From contig JAUCBJ010005258.1 of NCBI GenBank assembly GCA_032718475.1, positions 1 through 45,119 of the forward strand: 45,119 nt of DNA. The letters run 5' to 3'. Position 1 is the first letter of the stretch; each line of letters opens with the position of its first letter. The notes beneath the pieces were generated by a model, which did not search any database, was not told where the DNA came from, and saw only the letters and a program-made list of their open reading frames with translations. Shown piece after piece: positions 1 to 9,122 of the stretch. Made by a program: the position numbers and the translations under genes. The stretch comes from Nemertoderma westbladi. Taxonomy: Eukaryota > Xenacoelomorpha > Nemertodermatida > Nemertodermatidae.

Positions 1-1059
1 AAACAAGAGAATGACATAATTTAATTTAGGTTAGTATATAGGCTGCTCTTGATTATAGGACTTCCCGGTAATATTTTACTTCTATTTTATTTTAGTTTAT
101 TTTAAAGTTATTATTGAAAGGGTCTTTGCAGGTATTAGATTTCCATGTTACTGTACTTTCTTAATTATTTTTTGATTTAGTTATTAAAACCCACAACCAA
201 ATTACTTGCGTGCTTACATAACATGTTTTATGTCTGCAATTATTTTTAAACCTCCGGACAACATCAGCAACTCATAAACTTGAAATTAGCAGTCTTTAAT
301 GGCATAAATTATTATTGTCTTAAAAGTACCTAATTCAACAATTGAAACGCTATTATTATTGGCAGGCCATTTGTCTGACCCAATCAGTGACGGTTTGAAT
401 TTAGGATGTTTTAAACGCCTGCCCTCCTTACATATTGTAATAGATGTCACGATGTGCGATGGCGGGATATTTGAATTTATTATTGCGGATTTTAATATAG
501 AGATGCAGCACTAATTATAGCAGAAGTCGAAATTCGGTGATTGCCCATTTGAGATCATCATCTTTGCTTATCGAAACGATTATAAGCCCAAATTGAAATA
601 GAGACATATGATAGTTATAATATGTTTCGATTTAATCATAAATCCTCCTCAGTGAGGGTGATGTAACAATAAATTAGTCAAGTGAAAAAATATAGGGTAA
701 ACTGTATTTTTGGCCTGCTGTGTAAAAAACACATCTTTTGTGAAAACATAATTGTCATATTTGTTTATTTGTGTAAAAAGTTGTTGAAAATATGGCAATG
801 TTATTCGGGATACCGGCGAAAAATTTAATCCCCATTCCCAATCCCGACTTTGTGGGGATTGTGATCCCGAAGCGTCGAGTTAATGACAATAAGTAAATAA
901 CAGCTGATTACTCTCAAAAATAAAACTGTAACCTGTTATATTGTGTTTAGTTTATTGTTTTGGTTAAAATAACGTGCCACTGTAACCTGCTCCTTTCCCT
1001 AAATTAAGAATTTAACATTGAGGCGGGATATTAATTCGCCAAGGCGGGTTTTGCGTCCA
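1..1059. other. AT-rich intergenic DNA
   Basis: No supported gene. Positions about 945-1005 hold a diverged, inverted copy of the 65-bp repeat that forms the array at 43362-43910 (shared words TTTATTGTTTTGGTTA and GTAACCTGCTCCTTTCCCT). Nothing else was recognised. Confidence 0.6.
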
Positions 1060-1080
1060 CCCCCCCCCCCCCCCCCCCCC
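1060..1080. repeat. poly-C tract (21 C)
   Basis: Uninterrupted run of 21 C, one of about twelve long C/G homopolymers in this window. It follows a copy of the 65-bp repeat family. Length may be inexact if the assembly collapsed it. Confidence 0.95.
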
Positions 1081-2019
1081 TCTCCTCCTGTCTCTACACT
1101 ACAGGTGACATAGTTCGTGTTTCACACGTACACTGTTCACTTCCCCGAAGTATATTATTTAGTATAGTATTTTTCGGCCAATAAAATTCTACTGGAATGT
1201 TGTATTTAAAATTATAATCACGTTTCCACCAAAAATCAGAATCACTAGAGTAGCGATTCCGATCCCGAACCAACCATGGCAAACGAAATAAACTACCGGT
1301 GTTCAGTTATTCGATAAGTTAATGAAGAAATCACAAACATTAAATAATTTATAACCATATCAAATTGTTAAGCAATGTGTTTTTTTACACTATGATTTTC
1401 GACTTCTTTTAATCTGATTGGCTATAACTCATTATAATCTGCACACGGGTGCGAGCGTGTCTGTCTACACAGTAGTAATTTTACGTAGATTAGCGACTTA
1501 CCACGTACCACCACTTCTTATTAAAACCTCAAATTCATATTTATAGACAATTTATACTAAACTGATATAGCCATTTTATACCCAAACAGGCTCAAAAAGT
1601 ATAATATTTTTGGCGTTTTAAAGGGATAATATATAAGAGACATTTCAAATATCTGCTCCAAATTTATAATCACAATTAATTGAGTTTTAATATTCTACTC
1701 ACTCAATGTACGACAACTCCAACTAACTTATTCCTGGTGCGAATTAAATAATAATAATAAATAGATATTGTTTACTGAAGCATGACGCCAAACTTATAAT
1801 AATAGGTTTCATTATTTTTGTAAATTTGAAACAGAAATCTAACAGAATATATTAGCGAATGGAATTGCCCAGAAGGTGTATTTTAATTTTCCACTCCCAA
1901 TTTCAAATAGGCCGAAAAAATAAAATAGTACGTAAATAGTCGTACACGCGACTGTAACTTTAATTTACTTTAATTTATTTATGTGTAAAATAAACTATAA
2001 AGTTATTCTTGACTATTCG
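1081..2019. other. AT-rich intergenic DNA
   Basis: No supported gene. The only short open frames are random-looking. A TTTATT at 1974-1979 reads AATAAA on the minus strand about 40 bases past the stop of the 368-aa ORF and may be its poly(A) signal. Confidence 0.55.
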
Positions 2020-3126
2020 CTATCCCATTTCGCAATGTTGCGGTTGGTCGGTATCTCCATCCCTGTTGCTCCTCTCCAATATAGTTTGTATCTTCTTCCG
2101 GGCTCGAACCCTTCTCATTGATATCGCTTTGGCCTCGAGGTACTTCCTGTATTTATCCGGCTCTTCCAACCGCATGTGCCTCAACCGACTGGCCTTCTTG
2201 GATATTCCTGGCTGCGCGGGATCGTATATAATGTGACCCCTCGGTTTGTACTCGATGCTGGTGGTAAACATATCGATAGAGGAACCTCCCTCGACGCTAG
2301 TACTAAACAGATTGAGATCAACATTGGGAGCTACTCCCATAGACAGATTGATATCGGGATCACCAACCCCTCCCACTTCTATAGACAGTTTACCGCCATC
2401 TTTTGCAAATGAATCTTTTGCGTAGGTTGCATGTGAATTGTTGACATTAAGGTCAGACGAGTGATTTATGTAATTATTAAATTCATGGATGTCTTCTGGT
2501 ATCCTATTGGTTGTATTGTTTGGGCAACACCCGATAGACTCTGTGTTGGATGTTACCTCATTAATTGTAGATCTAGCGGTGTTATTAGCGGCTAATTGAG
2601 GTTGATTAAACGTATAATCCTTTACCTTACTGCATTCTCTGGGCGACCACTTATGTATACCCGTTCTGTTGCCTCTCCAGGTACAGCCTGATGGTCTGTT
2701 TTGTATTGGCGCTCTGGTTGGGTCTGTATAATCACGTGGTGTTGATGCTGTAGGTGTGTTCGTTATTGTTTCCGTGGCGACTGCGCCCTCTTCCTCTTTG
2801 AGGCAGACGACCTGTGGTTGTAAGGGATCGTGTACCCATCTTGGTTCCTCTATGTGGTTAACAATGGGTTTGGTGACCTTATCGAATAAACACTTAGCGT
2901 TCTTATTGGGTTCTTCGAGTAACGCCAGACTTGCCTCCAACCACGATGCTATGTCACTCGGAGAGCAATTGTGTTGGATGTATTCTTTGAGGAAATATTT
3001 ATTGACGTTGAGGTACTCTCCAACGAATGTGTTGATAAAGGTGTCATTGGCTAAGGAAAGAGCTAGGAACATCTCTTTTGGTACCACGAATGATGTTGAC
3101 GAATCGAGAAGATTAAGTCCACTCAT
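2020..3126 (-). CDS. uncharacterised 368-aa protein with basic C-terminus
   Basis: Not recognised. The ATG at 3126 has A at -3, and the frame runs 368 codons to TAG in DNA clearly less AT-rich than its flanks, so it is probably coding. Residues 1-95 look globular, with hydrophobic and aromatic positions. Residues 110-245 are rich in Asn, Thr and Ser and probably disordered. Residues 246-295 hold loose repeats with alternating hydrophobic/acidic pattern (for example LSIEVGG, VDLNLFSTSVEGG, IDMFTTSIE). Residues 297-351 form a lysine/arginine-rich, probably helical segment (YDPAQPGISKK, then MRRVRARKK) that could bind nucleic acid. No intron is needed. A likely AATAAA lies at 1974-1979 on this strand. 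It could be a host gene or a domesticated or remnant mobile-element protein; the sequence alone does not decide. Confidence 0.6.
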   Translation of the reverse strand: MSGLNLLDSSTSFVVPKEMFLALSLANDTFINTFVGEYLNVNKYFLKEYIQHNCSPSDIASWLEASLALLEEPNKNAKCLFDKVTKPIVNHIEEPRWVHDPLQPQVVCLKEEEGAVATETITNTPTASTPRDYTDPTRAPIQNRPSGCTWRGNRTGIHKWSPRECSKVKDYTFNQPQLAANNTARSTINEVTSNTESIGCCPNNTTNRIPEDIHEFNNYINHSSDLNVNNSHATYAKDSFAKDGGKLSIEVGGVGDPDINLSMGVAPNVDLNLFSTSVEGGSSIDMFTTSIEYKPRGHIIYDPAQPGISKKASRLRHMRLEEPDKYRKYLEAKAISMRRVRARKKIQTILERSNRDGDTDQPQHCEMG

Positions 3127-4562
3127 GTTTTAATTACTTTATTTATATTCTATTTATACTTGTTTATGGATATTAATATTGTTGATGAAATTTAAGGTCC
3201 AATAATATATACAATGTATGCAATACACGAGGGCAGATTTTCTGAATTTCGGTTAAGTTAAATTAGGATAAGAAGTTCTTTCAGACACGAAACAAGTGCA
3301 TACAGGTATGAAATCCGTTACTCAGTGGATATCATATCAGACAATAATTTTAAGAAATTTTAAAGATTTGAATTTACAAAAACAAAATAGTGCAGCTTCC
3401 GGGTCTCGAAACGACTCAGATAATGACTCAGCATCTGTGCTCTACCGACTGAAGGACTGAACTAAAGTTCCCTAGTTTATTATTAAATTAGTGAAATAAA
3501 TAATAAAATCCTTTCTGTCATTATTAAGTGAAAGAAATTAAAAGTAATGAGGGAAATCAGTACTTTCTTCCACTGTTTCTTCATTTTAGTGAGAAAAAGT
3601 GGATCTTTTCAGATGCAAAGATTCTAACATGAACTTTGTGATTCCAACACGGCGTTACTTTAATAATGTATATAGGTTCATTGCAACTACAACTAACTAA
3701 CTGTATACTACATACTAGTGAATTATAATTTTATTACAATTAGTAACAAACGCTAGCAACGTAATGTGTGCATAATAACAACAGCTACCACAGATATATA
3801 CTGTAGATCGGAATCTCTTGCTGTACCACACCCTGTCAGCCAACCACATGCACTACACTGTGCGAGCAATGAGTGGGGGAACATGTACTACATCACAGTT
3901 ACACTGTAGTAGTGGCAGTGGGCAACAACTCCATACCAAGGTTAATAATAATAGGCAGGCCGTGTAAGCTAACCATGTGGTAGGCTAGTTGCTGGCACTA
4001 CTACACCGTACAGTACACCCCGTAGGGAGCCACAGAATTTGTTCCCCCTCGCTCCCTGATCTTCTGGCTCTACCCATTTCGTTGTGGTGGTTGGCTGTTA
4101 TTAACCAATCGCCACTGCTACCAAATACCACGGTGCCTACAATACAATACCTCAACCTAATTGCCAATATTGTCTTGCGAGTACCTGTGATTGTGGCAGA
4201 TACTAGTAGAATGTCTGGGTGGATTTAAATCACTTATGAAATATTTAACAGATGTCCAAATGTTATTGCGGCAATAAATAATTATTGCGGCAATAAATAC
4301 ATTAATGGAATATCACTTTTCTCGAGAACTAGAGCGAAATTCAAAAATCCATCTAACCATTTATTGCAACCATAAAATCATAATATAACCATATAACCAT
4401 ATAACCATAAAATCCATCTAACCGTTCTGTTCAGGGAGAGACAAGGCCATCAAACAAAATGTATTACTCAAATCGTAATCAAAATGAAATAAGCGGTTGA
4501 AACAAATGAAATTTTAACCTTTCGCGCGTTCTTCGCGTGTCTGTCAATTTGTAATAATATTT
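3127..4562. other. intergenic DNA with a SINE head
   Basis: Contains the tRNA-like segment listed separately at 3393-3467, a short direct repeat TTGCGGCAATAAAT near 4265-4300, and short ATAACCAT repeats near 4380. No gene is supported; short frames at 3985-4228 look like chance. Confidence 0.5.
3393..3467 (-). repeat. tRNA-derived SINE head or tRNA pseudogene
   Basis: Read on the minus strand, TTCAGTCGGTAGAGCA is an A-box/D-arm sequence. It is followed by an anticodon-arm-like CAGAT...ATCTG stem and a degenerate B box (GTTTCGAGACCC). The order matches a tRNA-Lys-like head, but the anticodon loop is too long (about 11 nt) and the acceptor stem does not close, so a working tRNA is unlikely. 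The downstream T-rich stretch fits a short SINE. Confidence 0.5.
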
Positions 4563-4693
4563 AAGGTATAATATTATGGGTTTGTTCAGAAGTGGAAAAA
4601 ATGAGAAAGCGCGTCACCGGGGGTTGAACCAGCGCTATACGTACGTTTCGGCCTAACAGGCCTCATCAGTAGCGCTAACCAGCTCAGCCACTA
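4563..4693 (-). mobile_element. SINE-like hammerhead unit, left arm of inverted pair
   Basis: This 131-base segment is the near-perfect reverse complement of 4811-4952. Shared parts run from AATATTATGGG through a T6 terminator (A6 at 4596-4601 on the plus strand), a B box and the hammerhead core to an A-box-like end. The right arm has an extra AACC next to the A box. The arms are separated by about 117 unrelated bases, so the pair could form a long hairpin if transcribed through. Confidence 0.75.
4629..4680 (-). ncRNA. hammerhead ribozyme motif (type I), minus-strand copy
   Basis: On the minus strand: stem I (TTAGCGCTA with TAGCGCTGG), CTGATGA core (4663-4669), stem II GGCC/GGCC with TGTTA loop, then GAAAC. 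Stem III is only 2 bp (AC/GT) with a GTAC tetraloop. The predicted cleavage follows GTA, between 4638 and 4637. All invariant core bases are present. Very short stem III is typical of minimal type I hammerheads of metazoan retroelements, which usually act as dimers. Activity is inferred. Confidence 0.65.
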
Positions 4694-4811
4694 GCCCCTG
4701 ATACTCACACTCCCACCTAATCCACCTTCTACTGAACGTGAACAGGCAGTCTTAAGTTGCATATATTCTATCTCTAACAGCGGACCTACCGGCCTCAAGT
4801 ATGCTAGATAG

Positions 4812-4890
4812 TGGCTGAGCTGGTTGGTTAGCGCTACTGATGAGGCCTGTTAGGCCGAAACGTACGTGCGTATAGCGCTGGTTCAACCCC
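4812..4890 (+). promoter_or_regulatory. internal Pol III promoter (A and B boxes)
   Basis: TGGCTGAGCTGG at 4812-4823 fits the A-box consensus TRGCNNAGYNGG at every fixed base. GGTTCAACCCC at 4880-4890 fits the B-box consensus GGTTCRANNCC. A T7 terminator follows at 4909-4915. The A-to-B distance (68 bases start to start) is longer than in an ordinary tRNA because the hammerhead lies between. Confidence 0.65.
4828..4881 (+). ncRNA. hammerhead ribozyme motif (type I), plus-strand copy
   Basis: Stem I pairs 4828-4836 (TTAGCGCTA) with 4873-4881 (TAGCGCTGG): seven Watson-Crick pairs plus G-T wobbles. The core CTGATGA is 4837-4843. Stem II is GGCC (4844-4847) with GGCC (4853-4856) around a TGTTA loop, including the usual G10.1-C11.1 pair. 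GAAA is 4857-4860. Stem III is 3 bp (ACG/CGT) with a 6-nt loop, and the cleavage triplet is GTA ending at 4872. All invariant core positions are met; self-cleavage is inferred. Confidence 0.75.
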
Positions 4891-4952
4891 CGGTGACGCG
4901 CTTTCTCATTTTTTTCCACTTCTGAACAAACCCATAATATTACACCTTTACT

Positions 4953-5126
4953 TACAGTTGCAACAGCTCATCTCCAATTTATTGAATTAATATTTTATAA
5001 TGTCCGTCAATACTGATGACCACCACATATCCAAACTTGCCAAACAAGCTTTTCCTGGTCGGTTATTTCATTTCCCATGTAAATATTTATATTTGGCGGA
5101 ATCTTGGCAGGATGTCTGTCTGTCTA
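4953..5126. other. intergenic DNA
   Basis: No gene or clear repeat recognised. Confidence 0.4.
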
Positions 5127-5385
5127 CGCCCATGTGAAGTATACCAGACTTTCTGCCGTTATAATTCACTTTGCAGTTACCCCCATGTGAAGAATACCAG
5201 GTTTTCACCAAATACAGAAGGGCTGAATTTAACCAAAACTATAAACGAAATAGTATATGTACAACTTATAAGACAGAAATAAGCGCTATAAAACACTTAA
5301 TAAAGATAAATTAAAAAAATATATTCATAAAATTCCAATAAAAAGTCGACCGAAAAGTGAAATCCTGGTATTCTTCACATGGGCG
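5127..5385. mobile_element. short TIR element (MITE), copy 1
   Basis: Ends are inverted repeats: CGCCCATGTGAAG at the left, CTTCACATGGGCG at the right. A second inward copy of the left end (CCCCATGTGAAGAATACC) begins near 5182. The interior is AT-rich and noncoding. A second copy in the same orientation is at 8340-8624. The flanks are TCTGTCTG-rich on both sides, so a target duplication cannot be separated from simple repeat. Confidence 0.75.
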
Positions 5386-5927
5386 TCTGTCTGTTTGTCC
5401 GTCGGTTATATCAGTACAATTATAGTAAATCACTCCACCTAGTTAAACCTTATCTATATTTATAGTATGAATTTTTGTGTTTAGCGAATCTAGGCTGCCT
5501 GTTTGTCTGCATGATTATACATAGGAAACATTAATCATCTTTAATGTTTTTTACCGACTACCCCCCCCCCCCCCCCCCCCCCCCTAATTAATTAGCTAGA
5601 GAAGTACAGCAGTCCCATAAAGTAAAAGACGTCACATGTAATCAGCTGACGGCACTCGGTTGATCAGTAGATTTCGATCCATTTTCTCAATAGGCTGATA
5701 CGGGAAATTCTGAGAAATAAAGTAAAATGTAGAATAGTTATTACAATGAGGTGAAAAGTGGCAACTAACAAACCACTGGGTAGAACAGCCCTACAAATTT
5801 GCGCCATTCGCGTTTCTACTTGTAATGTAAATAATGCATGTTTGCATTATTGCATTGTATGTAATACATTTCAAGCTTTTGTAAAAAGGACAGCACTGGT
5901 CAAAATGGGCAAGTAATAACTGCATTA
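5386..5927. other. intergenic DNA with poly-C (24 C)
   Basis: A run of 24 C occupies 5561-5584. No gene is supported in the rest. Confidence 0.6.
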
Positions 5928-6003
5928 TGTGGGGCGAGCCACGAAGTTGGCGGAGCCTTAGCGAATTGACACTGTTAGGGGGTGGGTCAATTTATGCAAA
6001 TAG

Positions 6004-6062
6004 TTGTCGTCGTCGTCGTCGTCGTTGTCGTCGTCGTCGTCGTTGTCGTCGTCGTCGTCGTT
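6004..6062 (+). repeat. (GTC)n microsatellite
   Basis: About 19 GTC/GTT units. An Arg-rich open frame across it is a product of the repeat, not a gene. Confidence 0.9.
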
Positions 6063-6497
6063 ACGATTTTGACATGCTAATAACTTTGTCGGATTTAAAG
6101 CTGCCAAGTTGAAAATTTGTAGGTATCAATATGAGCAAAAGTTGAGATTTTTGAGAGACTTTCAGACACCATCAGTGCAATGGTCTCCCGCTAGAGGGCC
6201 ACATGTCTAAACATTAAATGCCCTCCCATTTCTTTGCTTTTAATCCGTTTAAGCTGAAACTTGGCAGATATGTATTAGACCATTAGATGTGACTTTCAAA
6301 GGAGGCGAATCCATCTGCAGTTCTCCAGTCTGCCGCTAGAGGGCCAACGTGACTATTTGCATAAATTGACCTACCCCCTAACAGTGTCAATTCGCTAAGG
6401 CTCTGCCAACTTCGTGCTGCGCGAAGTCCCCACTTCGTGTAGTATTATATACTCAAGTCATGCACATTGTGCCATTTTCACACCAAATACAATAGCA

Positions 6498-6835
6498 GTC
6501 GTTTGGGTTAGGTGGATGGGCGTTGTTTGGGTTAGGAGGTTGGGCATAGTTTGGGTTAGGTGGATGGGCGTTGTTTGGGTTAGGAGGTTGGCATAGTTTG
6601 GGTTAATAGCTTGGGCGTTGTTTTTTTACTAGGAATATCGTTTTAAATTATTAAATATAATTGAATTTAATTGAATTGTTTGGGTTAATAGCTTGGGCGT
6701 TGTTTTTTTACTAGGAATATCGTTTTAAATTATTAAATATAATTGAATTTAATTGAATTGTTTGGGTTAAGAGATTGGGCGTTGTTTGGAATAAGATTGT
6801 TTTGGTTAAGAGGTTAGGCGTTGTTTGGGTTAGTT
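6498..6835 (+). repeat. GGGTTAGG-type minisatellite and 80-bp duplication
   Basis: Repeated words GTTTGGGTTAGG and GGGCGTTGTTT at spacings of roughly 20-30 bases. An approximately 80-base AT-rich block (TAGCTTGGGCGTTG ... TTTAATTGAATTG) occurs twice in tandem between about 6600 and 6762. Confidence 0.8.
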
Positions 6836-6924
6836 ATTTACAATTATTATTTACCCATCCACCTAATAGTGGCATTAAACAGATTCTTCGCCAAATACGT
6901 GGCTCGCCCCACACCTGAAACATT

Positions 6925-7062
6925 GGAACTAAGTTCGCATCCATCCATTGGAACTAAGTTCGCATCCATCCATTGGAACTAAGTTCGCATCCATTGGGAC
7001 TAAGTTCGCATCATCGCATCCATTGGAACAAAGTTCGTATCCATTGGAACAAAGTTCGCAAG
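6925..7062 (+). repeat. 24-25 bp minisatellite, about 6 units
   Basis: Tandem copies of ATTGGAACTAAGTTCGCATC with short spacer changes; the later copies have AAAGTTCG. Confidence 0.85.
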
Positions 7063-8339
7063 AGGCTTAAATTGGAACTAAGAACGGGGAATCGGTCATA
7101 GATAGACAAACAATCAAACGACAATGTCAATTAATCCTCATTCCTTGGAGACATTGCAGCTTACAGTTTATAGACATTGTTTATATTAAAACGGGAATAA
7201 CAATAAGAAAGGAAATTAGAAAGTAAATTAATGAATGAAATTGTGACCGGGACGTGGATATCTGACGTGGATTTCTCTAAGTCACATTTTTACGTCACAT
7301 TTTATGTTGGCATTAAATTAGTCAAAGTAACTATAAAGTGTGTTGTTAAAATGTGACGTGAAGAATTCCATGTCATCTTCACGTCAAAATTAAAATGTTG
7401 TGAAATCGCCGTCAACTTCACGTCAAATCCACAACTTTTTCACAACACATTTTTTTGCCAATAGAAGTCAATGACGTTTGAAGTTTATATGTTATGAAGT
7501 TATGAAGTTTGTTTTGTTGTGGCCGATATGGGCCACCGTACACCTGTAACGCACCATTCAAAAATGAAAGAAAAACAGAATACATTTTATTTATCTTCTT
7601 TCCAGAGCCAAGGAAAGTATGAATAGTGAATGTATTCTTGTATTGTGGATTAATGTATGGTAATTGAAAATATGTTTTCATTGGTTAATTGATGGGTGGG
7701 TGTGTTACTATTCCTGGAACTCTGTGTAGCCATTGGTAGGTTATTGTTGTGCTCTGGGAAACAGCCATGCCAGCTAAAGACTAAGGTCAATATTCTAAGT
7801 GAAACGTCATAGTTAACAGGTTTTACTGAACTTTCATCAGACTGAATGATCGGTACGGTACTCTACAGCTGGTGTATTTGCGTTACAGTTGCCAACACTG
7901 CTTACTAATACTGGCGGTATACAGTTATAGGTCCACCCAACTTATCGTAAATCTATACTGAAATTGGAGATATGTAGGAATTTCCAACAACGTTCAACAT
8001 TACTGTAGTACCGTTAGGCGTTACCGTTACAGCAGTCAGGCAGTATCTTATTTAGTATTACAGTATTGGTAGCCTATTTTATTTTACTTACGTTGCACTT
8101 AGGCCTACAGTTTTTACTACTGTAACATCCAAACAGTTTACTAACATTTTACATTACCTTACCGGACCTAGGACCGCGACTTTCCTATTTTTTTTAGTTA
8201 GTTCCCTTATCAGTTAATTCAAATTTAATAAACCAAATTTCAGTATTTATCGTATTAATTACCGGTAGTCCGGTTCCGGTAGTACGATAACATTGTCAGT
8301 AAAACAATAATAAAAGCGTGAAATTCATAACTAGGTTGG
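7063..8339. other. intergenic DNA
   Basis: No supported gene. Positions 7240-7440 hold several ACGTCA/TGACGT words in both orientations, including TTCACGTCAAA. 7830-8300 is rich in TACCGGTA and ACAGTA palindromes. Confidence 0.45.
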
Positions 8340-8624
8340 CCCATGTGGAGAATACTTTCTGCCGTTATATTTCACTTTGCAGGTACCCCCATGTGAAGAA
8401 TACCAGGTTTTCACCAAAAGCACAGGTTACAGAAGGGCGGAATTTAACCAAAACAATAAAGGAATTAGTATATGTACAGGTTATAAGACAGAAATAAGCG
8501 CTATAAAACACTTAATTAAGATAAATTAAAAAAAAATCTTCATACCGGTATATAAAATTCCAATAAAAAGTCGACTGAAAAGTGAAATCCTGGTACCGGT
8601 ACCGTGGTATTCTTCACATGGGCG
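8340..8624. mobile_element. short TIR element (MITE), copy 2
   Basis: A diverged full-length relative of 5127-5385 in the same orientation: left end CCCATGTGGAGAATAC, internal CCCCATGTGAAGAATACC, right end GGTATTCTTCACATGGGCG. The flanks ACTAGGTTG (left) and ACTTAGGTTA (right) could be a worn target duplication. Confidence 0.75.
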
Positions 8625-9122
8625 ACTTAGGTTACTGTAAATTGTTATTTCTTTACAGCAGTATAATTCTAACTGCGGGTTAAATTACACTTGCCAGTGG
8701 CCACTAACTAGTATTATAATGAACTTTAACCATGGTCTGTGTAATTTCCGATTCACAGGCTCCCATTATGATCAGTCATGATTCATTTAACTTTTCTATC
8801 GGTATGGCACCTGGTGTCTCTGGTTTGATTTGTATTTTAATTTTATCCATATATTAAGGATTCACATTCACTCATATAACATTCACCTCCGGCTTCGCCG
8901 GACTGTTTGCTTGCTTTGCTTGTTTCTTACAATCTTTAAAATTTCTATTCCCCGCGAATTTGTACGTTGACGTAAGGATTTATTCACTATCAGACTATTA
9001 TGTTACAGTAGGCCAGGCCCTATTATATTACTGTATTAGGCCATCGAACTATACTCTGGTAACCTACTATTTTTCATTGGCATTATTGTGTTTTAATGTT
9101 TAATTAAGTATCGGCTGTCGCC
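8625..9122. other. presumed Mondo 5' region
   Basis: No gene. This stretch leads into the Mondo start codon and should hold its promoter and 5' UTR. No TATA box at a convincing place and no carbohydrate-response E-box pair were recognised. Confidence 0.4.

Larger units (their letters stand above)
4811..4952 (+). mobile_element. SINE-like hammerhead unit with Pol III signals, right arm
   Basis: Order: A box 4812-4823, hammerhead 4828-4881, B box 4880-4890, T7 run 4909-4915, then a segment shared with the left arm to 4952. This is the layout of a Pol III transcript about 110 nt long. It recalls the schistosome Sm-alpha family, where a tRNA-type promoter and a hammerhead occur together. No 3' A-rich tail or clear target duplication was found. 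Confidence 0.7.
5928..6913. mobile_element. foldback/TIR element with nested inverted repeat
   Basis: Outer inverted ends TGTGGGGCGAGCCACG (5928-5943) and its complement (6898-6913) match over 16 bases. A second, longer inverted repeat of about 60 bases pairs 5941-6003 with about 6351-6415 (words CACTGTTAGGGGGT and TTATGCAAATA), so the left end is shared by two nested pairs. The inside holds a GTC microsatellite, two CCGCTAGAGGGC words, and G-rich minisatellites. No transposase frame is visible. The element class is unknown. Confidence 0.65.

Noticed and set aside
3393-3467. Functional tRNA gene
   Set aside because: A box and B box are recognisable but the acceptor stem does not pair and the anticodon loop is too long.
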